From NCBI RefSeq assembly GCF_014839805.1, contig NC_051126.1, positions 5,712,609-5,776,608 on the forward strand: DNA of 64,000 bases, written 5' to 3'. The position numbers were made by a program, and so were the translations under genes. This DNA comes from Manduca sexta (lineage: Eukaryota > Arthropoda > Insecta > Lepidoptera > Sphingidae). Under the pieces are notes generated by a model, which searched no databases, was not told where the DNA came from, and saw only the letters and a program-made list of their open reading frames with translations. Below, piece after piece: positions 42,378 through 53,125 of the stretch. Positions within the stretch are counted from its first letter, which is position 1. Each line of letters begins with the position of its first letter.

Positions 42378-45300
42378 ATGCAGCCGATTTTAATAGTGCA
42401 CGGTGGGGCTGGGGATATTCCGCAGAGTAGAATTAAGGGTAAATTAGACGGTGTTCGGGTGGCTGTGAGAGCAGGATACGATGTACTTAAGAACGGTGGA
42501 AATGCCCTGGATGCGGTTGAAGCAGCTGTTGTTGCCATGGAAAAAGATGAAAATTTTAATGCCGGTCAGTATAAAACTACTATTGTTATAAGAGTGAATG
42601 TTACTGGAAATTTTTGAATATTTATTTATTACTTATATTAACAAAAATATAATTTTCATATGGACGGTTGAAAGGCTAATAGATTTTAGCGACTTTTTTT
42701 CCAAAAATTTTAACTACTTTAAAAAAACATAGAAACTAGTGTTGATTTTAAATATGTATGAAAATGTCGAAATGTTAATTAGCCTTTCAACAGTCGATAT
42801 GTATAACTTTGTCGCCTCATTTTTTCAGGGACATTTTATAAGTGATTCTGAAGTTCTTGGCTTCTGGGTTCGAATCCTATCTCGGGTATGATTTTGTGTG
42901 AATTTTTCTAACATAGAGTGTTTTGCTTCGATGTCATATTCGAGTAGGCAGGTGGAAAATTATCCATATTTCCTTACAAGTCGAGCAGACGAAATCATTA
43001 AATAACGGAAAGGCCCTATAACTTGTTAATTTTTTTAAGGCTATGGATCTGTGTTAAATCTACGCGGTGAAGTAGAAATGGAAGCTAGCATCATGAGAGG
43101 AGAAGACCTTAATGTAGGCGCTGTTACACTTGTCAAGGACTTCGCCCATCCTATAAGCATCGCGCATAAAGTTCTTACCGATTCACCACACTCCTTGCTA
43201 GGCGGAGAAGGCGCGAAGTTATTCGCTTTAGATAAGGTGAGCAAATAAATGTTTATCTACCAGTAAATAAATAATGTCTGGTGTGGTTTTATTGATATAA
43301 TTTATTTATTTCTACAATAATGATTAGGTCTCGGTAATAAGCGTGATGTAAATTGGTTTTACTGCATTTCGCAACGTCAAATTTATTTCCATATTGACGT
43401 GGTACGTATTCTGTAATAAACGAGAAACTACCAACCAATTCTATAATAATGTGTCTGTTAACTTTAGTATTTTCAATATTTATTGAGAAGTACCTACTTA
43501 ATAATATAGTTTCAAACCACTTAAACGACAAAAATTACGTACTTTCTTTTAAACGAACGAATTACGAGGCAATCTCGCCGCTTAATAATAAAGGCTACTT
43601 CTCTCCATTCCACGACAAACATTTGTGGTCGTATCACTCTAAGAAGTAAGATGTTAGATCGTATAATATGGAATAAGACTTGTCTATAACGTCCCTTATC
43701 CCTTAGCTCTTGGAACAAACAGTGCTTACTCACTGCGAGCGGCAGTACTAGATGTGTTTTAAGTAATCGAGTGTTTATTCGTATTTACTACAACAATTAT
43801 AATTAGTTCTTATTGACTTTGGGTTTCAGGGTTTTCCTACAGTTCCCCCAGAGTCTTTGATTAGTGAAAATGCTAAACAGGCTCTAAAGGATTTTTTAAA
43901 ACATGGAGAATTCGGAAGGACTGAAATAGGTATCATGGATGAGGTTTGTAACAAATTTTATGCTTTTTAATAGCATAAGTAGATTGTTGCATTGCAGTTT
44001 ATTATTCAATGTTACTAACCTTTACCGTTCAAAGGATAGAAACAAAGGAGTCACCATGTTTCAGGGAGGCGTAGGAACCGTGGGTGCGGTTGCTGTAGAT
44101 GCCAATGGTCATGTCGCTGTCGCGACGAGCACAGGCGGCATGAGTGGCAAGGCTGTGGGTCGCATTGGAGACACGCCCCAAATTGGCAGCGGGACTTATG
44201 CTGATGATAAAATAGGAGGAGTTTCTACTACTGGTACGTTTTTAACTAAGTATCCGTTTTCGTAGTTTTCTTAAAAGAAGGTTATTTTATCAATTTAACT
44301 CGCAGTAGGTACGTACCGAATAATCATACTTATAAGATTATAAGGAAGACGGGAATTTATTTCGAAAATAAAATAACTTAATAGTACTTATTTTATTTGT
44401 TTTCTTTTTCTTCATATCAATGAATTGCATAACACAACTTCATATAAGATATTTATATAAATCTACCTCAAATATGCCCCAAGATATCTAGTGGACGAAA
44501 TCATTGTATAAAGGCCCTAGAAGTTGTGAATCTTTTTAAGGCTATGGATCCGTGTTAAATCTAATTCATTTATAACACCTATGCGCCACAGCCCCGGATC
44601 TTGAATTTTTTGAAGGCGGGGCAAAATCTGGATAATGCTGCCCCCAACCACCTATATTTTTACTTTTGTCATCATCATCATCATCATCATTTCGCGCCCC
44701 GCGGGAAATAATTTATGTGTGCGACATCCAGTATATAAATACTGGATGTCGCAGTAGTCAAAGTTGCGTTAATGATGAGATGTGTATTCGTCTGCCAAGT
44801 TTGAATTTGCTGCCCTCTAAATTCGCCGCCCGGGGCACGAGCCCTGGCTTGCCCCCCCCTAGATCCGGGGCTGATGCGCCATGATACATGACCTGATGAT
44901 GAGGGATAACTGACAATATGCAATTATTATTTTACAGGGCACGGAGAGTCTATATTGAAGTACTGTTTAGCTCACAGCATTATAAAACTTATGGAAGATA
45001 ATGTTGATGCAGATACTGCAACAAAGGAAGCTGTAAAAGGTAACCAGCTAAACGATAGTAAAAAGTTTTGATAAATTGATTTTATATTTTTAATTAAATA
45101 TTTCTATTATTATTTTTTATCTCCAACAAAAATCTATTTGCATTCACATTACCTGCAACTCCAAGTACTATAGGTATAAGGAGACGATTGTAGTAATTTT
45201 GTTTTATTCTTGTATGAAATTTTGTTAATAATATATGGTTTAATTTGCATTTATTATAGGAATGACGTCTCGTCTAAATAATACTGCTGGCGCTATCACT

Positions 45301-45429
45301 CTATCGAAGAACGGCGATGTTGGTGTGTATTTCAGCTCAAAGAGAATGTCATGGGCTTACGTGAAAAATAATACTCTATTTTATGGTATTGAACATGACC
45401 AAGTCTTTGAAGAACCTTATTCTTCTTAA
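42378..45429 (+). CDS. ASRGL1: Isoaspartyl peptidase/L-asparaginase (Ntn-hydrolase), six exons, 322 aa
   Basis: Exons 42378-42564, 43040-43236, 43830-43943, 44035-44233, 44938-45039, 45260-45429 sum to 969 nt with all phases consistent. N-terminus [15 protein letters not shown] and [17 protein letters not shown] are the type-2 asparaginase signature. The autocleavage site and nucleophile are in [12 protein letters not shown] (Thr181), followed by [17 protein letters not shown] and GSGTYAD, the substrate-binding blocks, and [11 protein letters not shown]. The proenzyme cleaves itself before Thr181 into alpha and beta chains, then hydrolyses asparagine and beta-aspartyl (isoaspartyl) peptides in the cytosol. 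Length and motif order fit the single-domain ASRGL1 group, not lysosomal aspartylglucosaminidase (no signal peptide). Nothing essential looks missing. Confidence 0.95.
42657..42801. mobile_element. 145-bp inverted-repeat mini-element in asparaginase intron 1
   Basis: The left end CATATGGACGGTTGAAAGG and right end CCTTTCAACAGTCGATATG pair at about 22 of 24 positions including the adjoining CTAAT/ATTAG. No ORF. A single end of the same type (TATATGTCGACGGTGAAAGG) is at 39495-39518. Confidence 0.75.
42840..42930 (+). mobile_element. SINE head remnant
   Basis: Contains a Pol III box-B-like CTGGGTTCGAATCCTATCTC followed by a T-rich body. No clear box A upstream. It is probably a truncated SINE and not a tRNA gene, since no cloverleaf can be drawn. 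Confidence 0.4.
44493..44563 (+). repeat. Duplicated intron-1/exon-2 boundary of the asparaginase gene inside intron 4
   Basis: The sequence from GACGAAATCATT through TTTTTAAGGCTATGGATCCG to TGTTAAATCTA repeats 42989-43061, which spans the end of intron 1, the AG acceptor and the first ~22 nt of exon 2. It carries a few substitutions and an indel. It lacks the rest of exon 2, so it is not a usable exon on its own, but it presents a decoy acceptor. Confidence 0.8.
44581..44885. mobile_element. About 300-bp inverted-repeat element in asparaginase intron 4
   Basis: Left end GCGCCACAGCCCCGGATCT and right end AGATCCGGGGCTGATGCGC are inverted repeats (17 of 19). Inside are a CAT microsatellite (44668-44690), a perfect hairpin (GCGACATCCAGTAT / ATACTGGATGTCGC with an ATAA loop, about 44722-44753) and a C-run. 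It directly follows the duplicated exon-2 fragment. Confidence 0.7.
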
Positions 45430-45741
45430 CTATTTGCTCACCAAAGCATAGCGCTCATTGTGACAGGCCTGAGTGGGATGGGCCGCAAAGGTGCAGCGCT
45501 CGCAGCGACTCGCTTTGCTAATTCGCCCCGTTATGACCATTCTCAATGGATGTACATCTATATAAATTACATATATTATATACGAGACAGATATTTGTGT
45601 TGCGCGCAAACGCTGACGGATACAATCCATTATACTTCATTTATTCATTCTTCATAATATTATGTCTTCAAATAGATAAGAAATGGCAAATATTAAAAGA
45701 CGTGTATACGCGCTGGTAAAGTGACTAATTAAAACTGTAAT

Positions 45742-45747
45742 AATAAA
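45742..45747 (+). terminator. Candidate poly(A) signal of the asparaginase gene
   Basis: AATAAA about 310 nt past the stop codon, in AT-rich DNA, before the interspersed repeat at 45899. Confidence 0.5.
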
Positions 45748-45898
45748 TATTAGTAAGTTTTTAATGTGTTTTAATAATTAAGTAGGTATGTTTTTTTATA
45801 CGAATCGAGAATACAAGAGTACACAGGCGGACTTAATGCCTTAAGCATTCTCTTCCACTGAATTGGATGCAGAGATAATTTAACTGACAATCTATACC

Positions 45899-46660
45899 TA
45901 CTATTATATAAAGCCGAAGAGTTTGTTTGTTTGTTTGAACGCACCAATCTCAGATACTACTGGTTCGAACTGAAAAAATCTTTAGTGCTGGACAGCCCTT
46001 TGTTTGTAGAAGACTATAGGCTATATAACATCACGCTATGACCAATAGAAACGGAGCAGTAATGAAAAATGTTTCAAAACCGAGTAGAAATTAATATTTT
46101 TGAGAGCTTCTGTTGCGTGCGTGGCGCAAACGGTTAAAGTTATGTAACAATCATAATTGCCGGAATTGTTCCTCTTAAAAAAATCTATAAAATATATTAT
46201 AAAACAGAGACTCCAGCCACATCTGTCTGCCTGACTGAACGCGATAAACTCAAAAACTACCCAACGGATTTCGATAAAATTTGGTATGGTAAAAGTTAGA
46301 GACCCTGGTAAGGATGTATGGTACTTTTTATCAAGGGAAAAAATATAGCGCTATTTTTATCCCGGAATTAATACTTATATTTTTGTTTATTCATTTGATT
46401 GTGCTAATTTCAGGACTCATGGGTTCGAAATGAAAAAATATTTCAGTGTTGGAAAGCTCATTTATCGGCAATAGGAGAGGAGAATCAATAAAAAATGTTG
46501 CATAAAAGGGAAAAATTGATGCCTCTTGAGAGCTTCCGTTGCGTACGCTCAGTAAACGGTTAAAGTTGTTATTCCGGTCAAATATATAGCATAAATTTTA
46601 TAAAGAAACTTTATCCTGGAAAAACTTTATCACGCTGGCGGAACCGCAGGCAAAAACTAG
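45899..46660 (-). mobile_element. Reverse copy of the CTAGCTATTGCC-type interspersed repeat
   Basis: It starts on the plus strand with TATTATATAAAGCCGAAGAG and GTTTGTTTGTTTGAACGC and ends GGAACCGCAGGCAAAAACTAG, the reverse of the element at 5677-6678. It has a single 123-bp-type unit plus a second diverged half. It lies in the intergenic gap before PGS1. Confidence 0.75.
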
Positions 46661-47100
46661 TAATAAACATAAAACAGCTCAATAACTATCGAAGGGAGAT
46701 GATACTAGATTCAAAAATAAAATCGATTGAATCCGGAGCCTTCTGAATTCCGTATCTAAAAGCAACATACCATACCAGCAGTCAGGCCAAAAATAACAAT
46801 TTCGACAAATATACAATGTTAGACTAGGCAGTATGGTCGAAAGACCTATAGCCTGTCCTCTAAGGATGAATTAAAAAAAAAACAATTTTGACAACTGACA
46901 AATTGACATTGACAGTAAAATAGATCGATTCATTGTCAAGTGATCAAATTTGCGAATCGTTTATACTTTATTGTTGTTCATTGTAAATCCAAAAATTTTA
47001 TTAAATTGACTTATTTATTTTCAAATAAATTCATAACCCGTACTTTGAATAATAAGTTTTTTTCTTGAAATATTTTTTAAGTCACTAATGAATATCGACA
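46661..47100 (+). promoter_or_regulatory. Presumed PGS1 promoter and 5' UTR
   Basis: AT-rich DNA upstream of the PGS1 ATG. A short upstream reading frame (ATGAATATCGAC at about 47089) ends in frame just after the main start and might modestly reduce initiation. No TATA box is evident. Confidence 0.35.
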
Positions 47101-50100
47101 ATGCTAATTAACGCCAATATACCTCTGCGTTTTAAACCATCGGAGTTTCAATGCTTTAATTGGATATATAAACTAGCTCCATGTTTTCCTATAAATGCGT
47201 CGAAAATTAACATTATAAATGATCCCAAAAAGTTCTATGACACATTATACAATAGATTTTGCAATGCTAAACGTAGGATATCAATAGCTAGTCTCTACAT
47301 TGGCACGGGAAGTTTAGAGAAGGAACTTATAAATGTTACGAAAAGCAATGTACTAAGTAAAAATGATTTAAGGCTCAATGTGCTTTTAGATAACCAAAGA
47401 GGGACTCGAGGGGTTGAAAACTCTGTGACATTGCTAAAGGAGTTAATAAATAGTGCTTCTGAACAATGTAGAGTAAGTTTGTACCAAACTCCACGCCTGC
47501 AGGGTGTGTGGTCCAAAGTTCTTCCGTCGCGATACAATGAGTTAGTAGGTCTTCAACATATGAAGCTGTACATAGCAGATGACTCAGTGCTGTTGAGTGG
47601 TGCCAACTGTTCCAATGACTACTTCCAACAAAGACAGGATCGTTACATTGAAATACAGGATGCGGACTTAGCAAATTTTTATAACGAAATCATAGGTATG
47701 ATGACTGAGTAAGTTGTGTAAAAGTTTTTTTTTGTTTTTGTGAATATTGAATACAGTGTATAGTAGTAGAGTAAAATTATTTCTAGCTCAATATGACATT
47801 TATCTTTGGTTTAGGGATAGAAAGTTGAATAATTTTTGTTTTTTAATGTCACTCTCTGGCAGTTTTTTATTCTTGCTGATAATAGCCAATTCTGTACTTT
47901 GTAGCAACAAAATAGTATGCAGCAGCATATTGTTGGCACTTGGTATATCAACATATAAGTGACACTATAAAAGTCAATTAAAATGTCCCAATATTTCATT
48001 CTTCTTGCTTATATGAAACATAAAGGAGGTATCACATAAATTGCTTTCGTATTGTTAAATCAAACATGGATAAAATGTACAGCCGCAAATCATATACAAA
48101 TAATGATGTTACTGATGGGGCCAATGTTTAACAATTAATAAATAAATAACTATATTGATCTTGATCCATTAGTCAAAATATATAGAAATTGGGCTAAGAA
48201 ATTATTTTTGTAAAACTGACAGTTTTTAAAGTACACACTTGCCTAATCTTAGTAAATCAATGAAAAATTGACTTTCAGATACAGTGAGTAACTACAGCAA
48301 AGAGTGTCTGGGTAATGATATCATTGATGTTAAATATGATAAAACACAAATGATACAAGAGTTAAATAAAAATGTACTATCTTGTGTTGAGAAGTGGAAA
48401 CATACACAAACTCAAAAATGTTTAAATAACAGTAGTGGTAAGAAATAAATCAATAATTATTTATATACGGATCCACAAAAACAATGATATATTAAACCAT
48501 TTACAAATGAATTTATTAAGTGAAACTTACAAATTGTTTCTTTAATAATTTACAATTATCATGAGAGTGTCATCTAAAATATGTATATTATGCTACTGTG
48601 AAAAACTTTGTTTAATTAAAATGTATTTCCCCTATTCAACAAGTCAGTCAAATATACATTTTCATTGTAAAATACTAGTTATAATATTACAGTCACTTTC
48701 ATTATATTGTTATTTTTAATGCCATTTCAGAAGAAGACACATGGATATTCCCACTCATACAAATGGGTGAGTTTAACATAACCCAAGATGAGGAGGTCAC
48801 TAGAAAACTTCTACAGACTGCATCAAAAGGGTCATACATACAATTAGCAACAGGGTACTTCAATCTTACCAATCGGTATGCAGATACTTTGCTAAAGGAA
48901 TGCAAGGCGAATATAAGTTTGTTAATGGCACATCCCAATGTAAGTATTTGTTTATGTGTATACTTATATAGATATCTTAGATATTTTTATGACCTTTAGT
49001 TGTTTTAGATGAAAAATAAATATTTGATTATCTGCACCTTCACTGCATCGCCTTATTTAATATATTTGTATTGTACTTTAACTATGTAGTGTTCAATTCT
49101 GGATTGAGTTCCCACAATGGACTACAATGAAGTCATTTCGAATTTACTTGAAATAACATCCAAATCCCAATGTTCGCATTTATCAGTAAGAAAGTAAGAT
49201 TATTCCATTTTGAACAGGCAAATGGTTTCCTTGGCGCAGCTGGCCCTGCTGGTGGCATACCTCATGCATATTCTTTAATAGCAAGAAAGTGAGTAAATTA
49301 AAAATAAATTAAAAAGTAATTTGTTGTTTAAGTGTAGTTTGTATTGAAAGCTGTATTTTATAAATTTGTAGATTTTGGCAGAGAGTGGCCGATTCAAATC
49401 AAGCAAGCAGAGTAAGGATGTTGGAGTATGAGGCGGCCTGGGTGGACTTTCCATGCAAAAGGCTTATGGTAATAATTTTTATATTTATTGGTGGATTCTA
49501 GTTAACTAAAAGAATGACGAAATCAATGCATTACAAAAATAATCACATTAATAAGGATACAATATTTTTTCTAATTTTTAATATCTATGCATATTAATTA
49601 GCATAGGGCGGTTTTAACCGAAATAATGTTCTGTAATAACATTTGGCAGAACAGTCGTTTTGTGAAAATGTTCCTCAGCTTTTAGTAGTATGTTTAATGT
49701 AAGGATCAATCTGGAATTAGAATATATACTATTACTATCAGTCGTTTTCAATATACGATTCCAATCACAAACTTCAATCCGATTCCGAGAATGAACAAAT
49801 CAAAATAGGTTTTTTTAAGCATGTCAAAGAAAACTTTATTCTGATTTATCCCTTTGTGAGATAGGTCGAAAATTGCTATTAGGATTGTTTATTGAAGAGG
49901 GCGATATGTCATTTACATTCTTAAGCGCCTTTGTTTTATGGTTTCAGTAACGGAAGTTATGAGATTATGACATTTAGTAAAATTATTGGGCATACTAATA
50001 TTTACTTATAAAACAAACCAATCACGCCTTTATTCCCGATAAAGCGTAGACAGCGGTGTAACCAGGACACGCACATTTCGCCGTCTGAGGTTCGTCCCAT

Positions 50101-51552
50101 GATACGATAGTAGCGGAACTATTGCCATGTCTGATATAAACTCCAGATTCTGGGATAATAGCAGAAAAATCCGATATCGCTCTGCCCGACCCGGAATTCG
50201 AACCCGGGACCACAGAGCGGTGTCGTTGCACAACCCACAATAAAACTACGCCACAGAAGCAGACTAATTACTGACTACTTAGAGATTTACTTATAACATC
50301 GGAATGACTTGGTATGATTAAGTTAGGTGCGTTTGTCTCACCCGGGTATAATTCTCTTGTATTACAGTATTGGGATCGGAAGGAGTTTTAAAACACATTC
50401 CACGTGGGATTGCGGAAATAGTAACGGTGCATTTTATATTCCACTAGAAACTGAAATAACATTATAGAGATACTCGGTGATTTAAAAAAAAAAAGAAAAA
50501 AGAAACATCTTACTGCATACCTGTTATATTATATTACCTCAAGAAATGATCCTAATCTTAATCTGCGATCCGATCCCTATAATAAATCAATCAAAATTAA
50601 ATAATTTGTAGGCATGTCAAAAATAAATGTATTCTGATTGGGCCATTGTCGCGATTGATCTACAAGAGCGATTCGTTTATTGAAAAGGCAGTAAATACAA
50701 TGAATTTCGTCGATCAGGACTTTGACACAGGAATGTTTTCTTTTTAGGTACTACCCACCAGGGAGTGGCACGCCATGGGCGACTATAGTGGGTTCAGCCA
50801 ATATGGGTGAGCGGTCAGTCAGGCGAGATTTAGAAGCACAAGCTATGATCTTCACTACTTCCACAGATTTACAGGTAAGTTTGGTTTAATGAATGTACAT
50901 ATTTAATAATGGTGTCTGCGTGACATATATTTCGATTATAAGTATTTTCATTACTAAGACAGCGTAGAGCTTGTTGCGCGGTTTTCATAGTCGAAGGTTT
51001 TATTTGCTGCTTTACTTACTGTTAATCATAACCGAGCCTTACAGTACAGTGTAGAAGCTAGTATGACCATTGTGTCATTACTGCTAATTAGGAGGAAGAT
51101 CTTCGGTATTGAAAACCGCGGTTAATGAAAATAAACGAGCGAATATTAACGTTCAGATAAGAAAATAAATTAGTTTTATCTGCTCGTAGAATAACTTCTC
51201 CCTATCTTTCTGTTTGATTAAACTCGTTGCTGGATAATGGCAAATTAGTTTACTCTGAGACTCGCCGCGCTTCACCGCTCGGTGTCATAAAATGCGTGCC
51301 ACTGCTGATCCTGGCTTACAGGAGTTGTAGTGGTGGGTGTCAGGGTGGGAAAGTCTCTGCTTGTAGAGTAAGTCTTTTACTTAGGTTTAAGTTTTTAATA
51401 ATTATGATATTGTATTTTTTTTTCAGGAACGACTTCGCCAAGAGTCTTTATTACTGCACAAACACGCTTCAGAATGCAGTGCCGAGTTACAAAAGAGAGA
51501 AACTCCTCTTTGGGTGCGAGCTACTGTCGGACTTTTTAGAACTTATTTTTAA
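47101..51552 (+). CDS. PGS1: PGS1, CDP-diacylglycerol--glycerol-3-phosphate 3-phosphatidyltransferase (frameshift in exon 5)
   Basis: Exons 47101-47695, 48279-48437, 48731-48939, 49218-49288, 49372-49468, 50748-50874, 51427-51552 total 1,384 nt, one base more than a multiple of three. The enzyme makes phosphatidylglycerophosphate, the first committed step to phosphatidylglycerol and cardiolipin, in mitochondria. PLD-superfamily motif 1 is QHMKLYIADDSVLLSGAN (H153, K155, D160) followed by QRQDRY; motif 2 is WTFHAKGLW, continuing in exon 6 as YYPPGSGTPWATIVGSAN. The end TPLWVRATVGLFRTYF matches the family terminus. In exon 5 the frame EYE breaks near 49430-49433: WTFHAKGLW lies one frame over, and the unshifted frame hits TGA at 50808. 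With that base discounted the protein is about 460 residues, a normal length. It is probably a sequence error or a null allele. Confidence 0.9.
49800..50740. repeat. Two diverged copies of a repeat flanking a SINE in PGS1 intron 5
   Basis: Blocks around 49760-49935 and 50560-50700 share the order ATCCGAT, ATCAAAAT, GCATGTCAAA, TTATTCTGAT or GTATTCTGAT, a short spacer, TTTATTGAA. The SINE at 50020-50262 lies between them. Either one element was split or two neighbouring insertions occurred. Confidence 0.5.
50020..50262 (-). mobile_element. tRNA-derived SINE in PGS1 intron 5
   Basis: On the minus strand the head near 50255 has box-A-like TGGCGTAGTTTT and box B GGTTCGAATTCC, then a body through CGGAACTATTGCC (plus-strand sense) to GGGAATAAAGGCG at the tail. 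The sister piece at 41440-41610 is on the other strand. The small minus ORFs here are SINE translations. Confidence 0.8.
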
Positions 51553-51796
51553 TGGACTTTCTGTAATAAGAGTACAATAACAGTATTATTTGTTACGGAA
51601 ATTTGTTGCTACATGACCGCTAAGAGAGAGTACGTTGCATGTGATATAATGGAAATTAAATAAGGCAATAAAATAAATGGAACCAAATGCTGTAACTTGA
51701 TAGTCACTAGTACCTCATGATTTTGATATGCAGGTTGTTGTCAGTGTTATGTTAACTGTAAGTTGTGTTGATTACGTGCTTGTTATGTTTTGTTGT

Positions 51797-51802
51797 AATA
51801 AA
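51797..51802 (+). terminator. Candidate poly(A) signal of PGS1
   Basis: AATAAA about 245 nt past the stop, followed by a GT-rich patch. An earlier AATAAA at 51667-51672 is an alternative. Confidence 0.55.
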
Positions 51803-53125
51803 GTGCTTATACCTGTCTATAGGTATTTTATTTATAAAATCAAAAACTGCAGTAGCTTTCGAAATTTTTAATTATATTCTTATTTTCAATCATATAATCA
51901 CATAATTATAATTATCTCGATTCACACTTAAAACAATTTTAAAATAAATTAAACGAAAAACACTCGGCAATAATTTATACAAATTCAGTCATTTTGAGAC
52001 ATTTGATTAGAATTAAAGTATACAATCGAATTTATTATAATAGGAATCAGGCACATTATTAATAACACTATACCTACTAGTAAGTAGAAAAAACACCGGT
52101 TACAGTTTCATTTTAGTAAATAGATAAAATGCGAATGATTACACTGGAAATGGACGAATTCACATTACACAAATTAATATAATTAAAATAGCAATCAATT
52201 GATCCCATAAAATAAAATAAAAACTCACTTTTGAGCATAATCATTACTGATTAAAATATAATCAATGCAATTGAGCAATTTATTCTTACATAACAATCAA
52301 TCAGACGAAATCAACTACTGAGGCATACTTCCTTCGTTCTGAGCAAACATTGCGTTAAAATTGTACGAAATCAGATTGGAGTACAGATGAAAACGGAAAG
52401 TTTTGTATCTTTCGTGCATGGACGCCATTTTATTTCTAATCTTTGGTGTGTCGGGCACAACTACGCCGGGCGACGTGACCAACTCAGTGCTCGGCGGTTT
52501 GTAAAAGCTACTTGTTAATAAATACTGCGTGTAATGACGCCGCCCGGTCCACTCGGGAACACTAATGTGATGTGTCGCGGTAACGCCTTCATCCTATACA
52601 CTACGGACGCTGACAGTAGGTACAAAAATAGTTCACCTATTCAATACAATTAACACTACTTAACAATAAAAGTGTCGCGAGGAGGCCCTGTATATTAAAC
52701 AGTATAACGTGGACAGTTCTTGTACGAACATTAATAAATTTTGTAAACAATATGCCGTCGAAACAGGCAACATATCTGTAATATATCGGACATCAATAGA
52801 CCTCCTCGATTTTAATACTACTTATAGCGAATCACACTAAGGAAATTGACTAGGCGTTTTGTGGTTGGGACGCACCGTTTCCCTAAACTTACTGTTTAGG
52901 CTTCGATGTAAACATGTTTGACGTGCAAACTAAACATAACAAACGGGAACACTCAGCACTCGATTATTCATAGGAGACTACAAGCAACCTCATTCAAATC
53001 ATATCACTAAAGTTTTCTCGAGGCGTGGAATCTTTTGGTTGCGTCAGCGAACCCATCGAGAGGGTCGAGACGAGTTTACACAAAGCCTAAGATGAAGTGT
53101 CGGGAGGTGTGAGCGCGCGATCAGG
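51803..53125. other. Intergenic DNA and rhomboid 3' UTR
   Basis: PGS1 and rhomboid converge here. No coding exon was recognised. The sequence nearer 53100 is moderately GC-rich and probably rhomboid 3' UTR. Confidence 0.5.

Noticed and set aside
42850..42880. Box B GGTTCGAATCC as a tRNA
   Set aside because: No box A or stems; best explained as a SINE remnant.
50022..50240. Minus-strand ORFs of 67-72 codons
   Set aside because: They are translations of a SINE body and recur in other frames.
51227..51580. 117-codon plus ORF at the PGS1 3' end
   Set aside because: It runs through the last intron and reads exon 7 in the wrong frame; the true frame ends LFRTYF.
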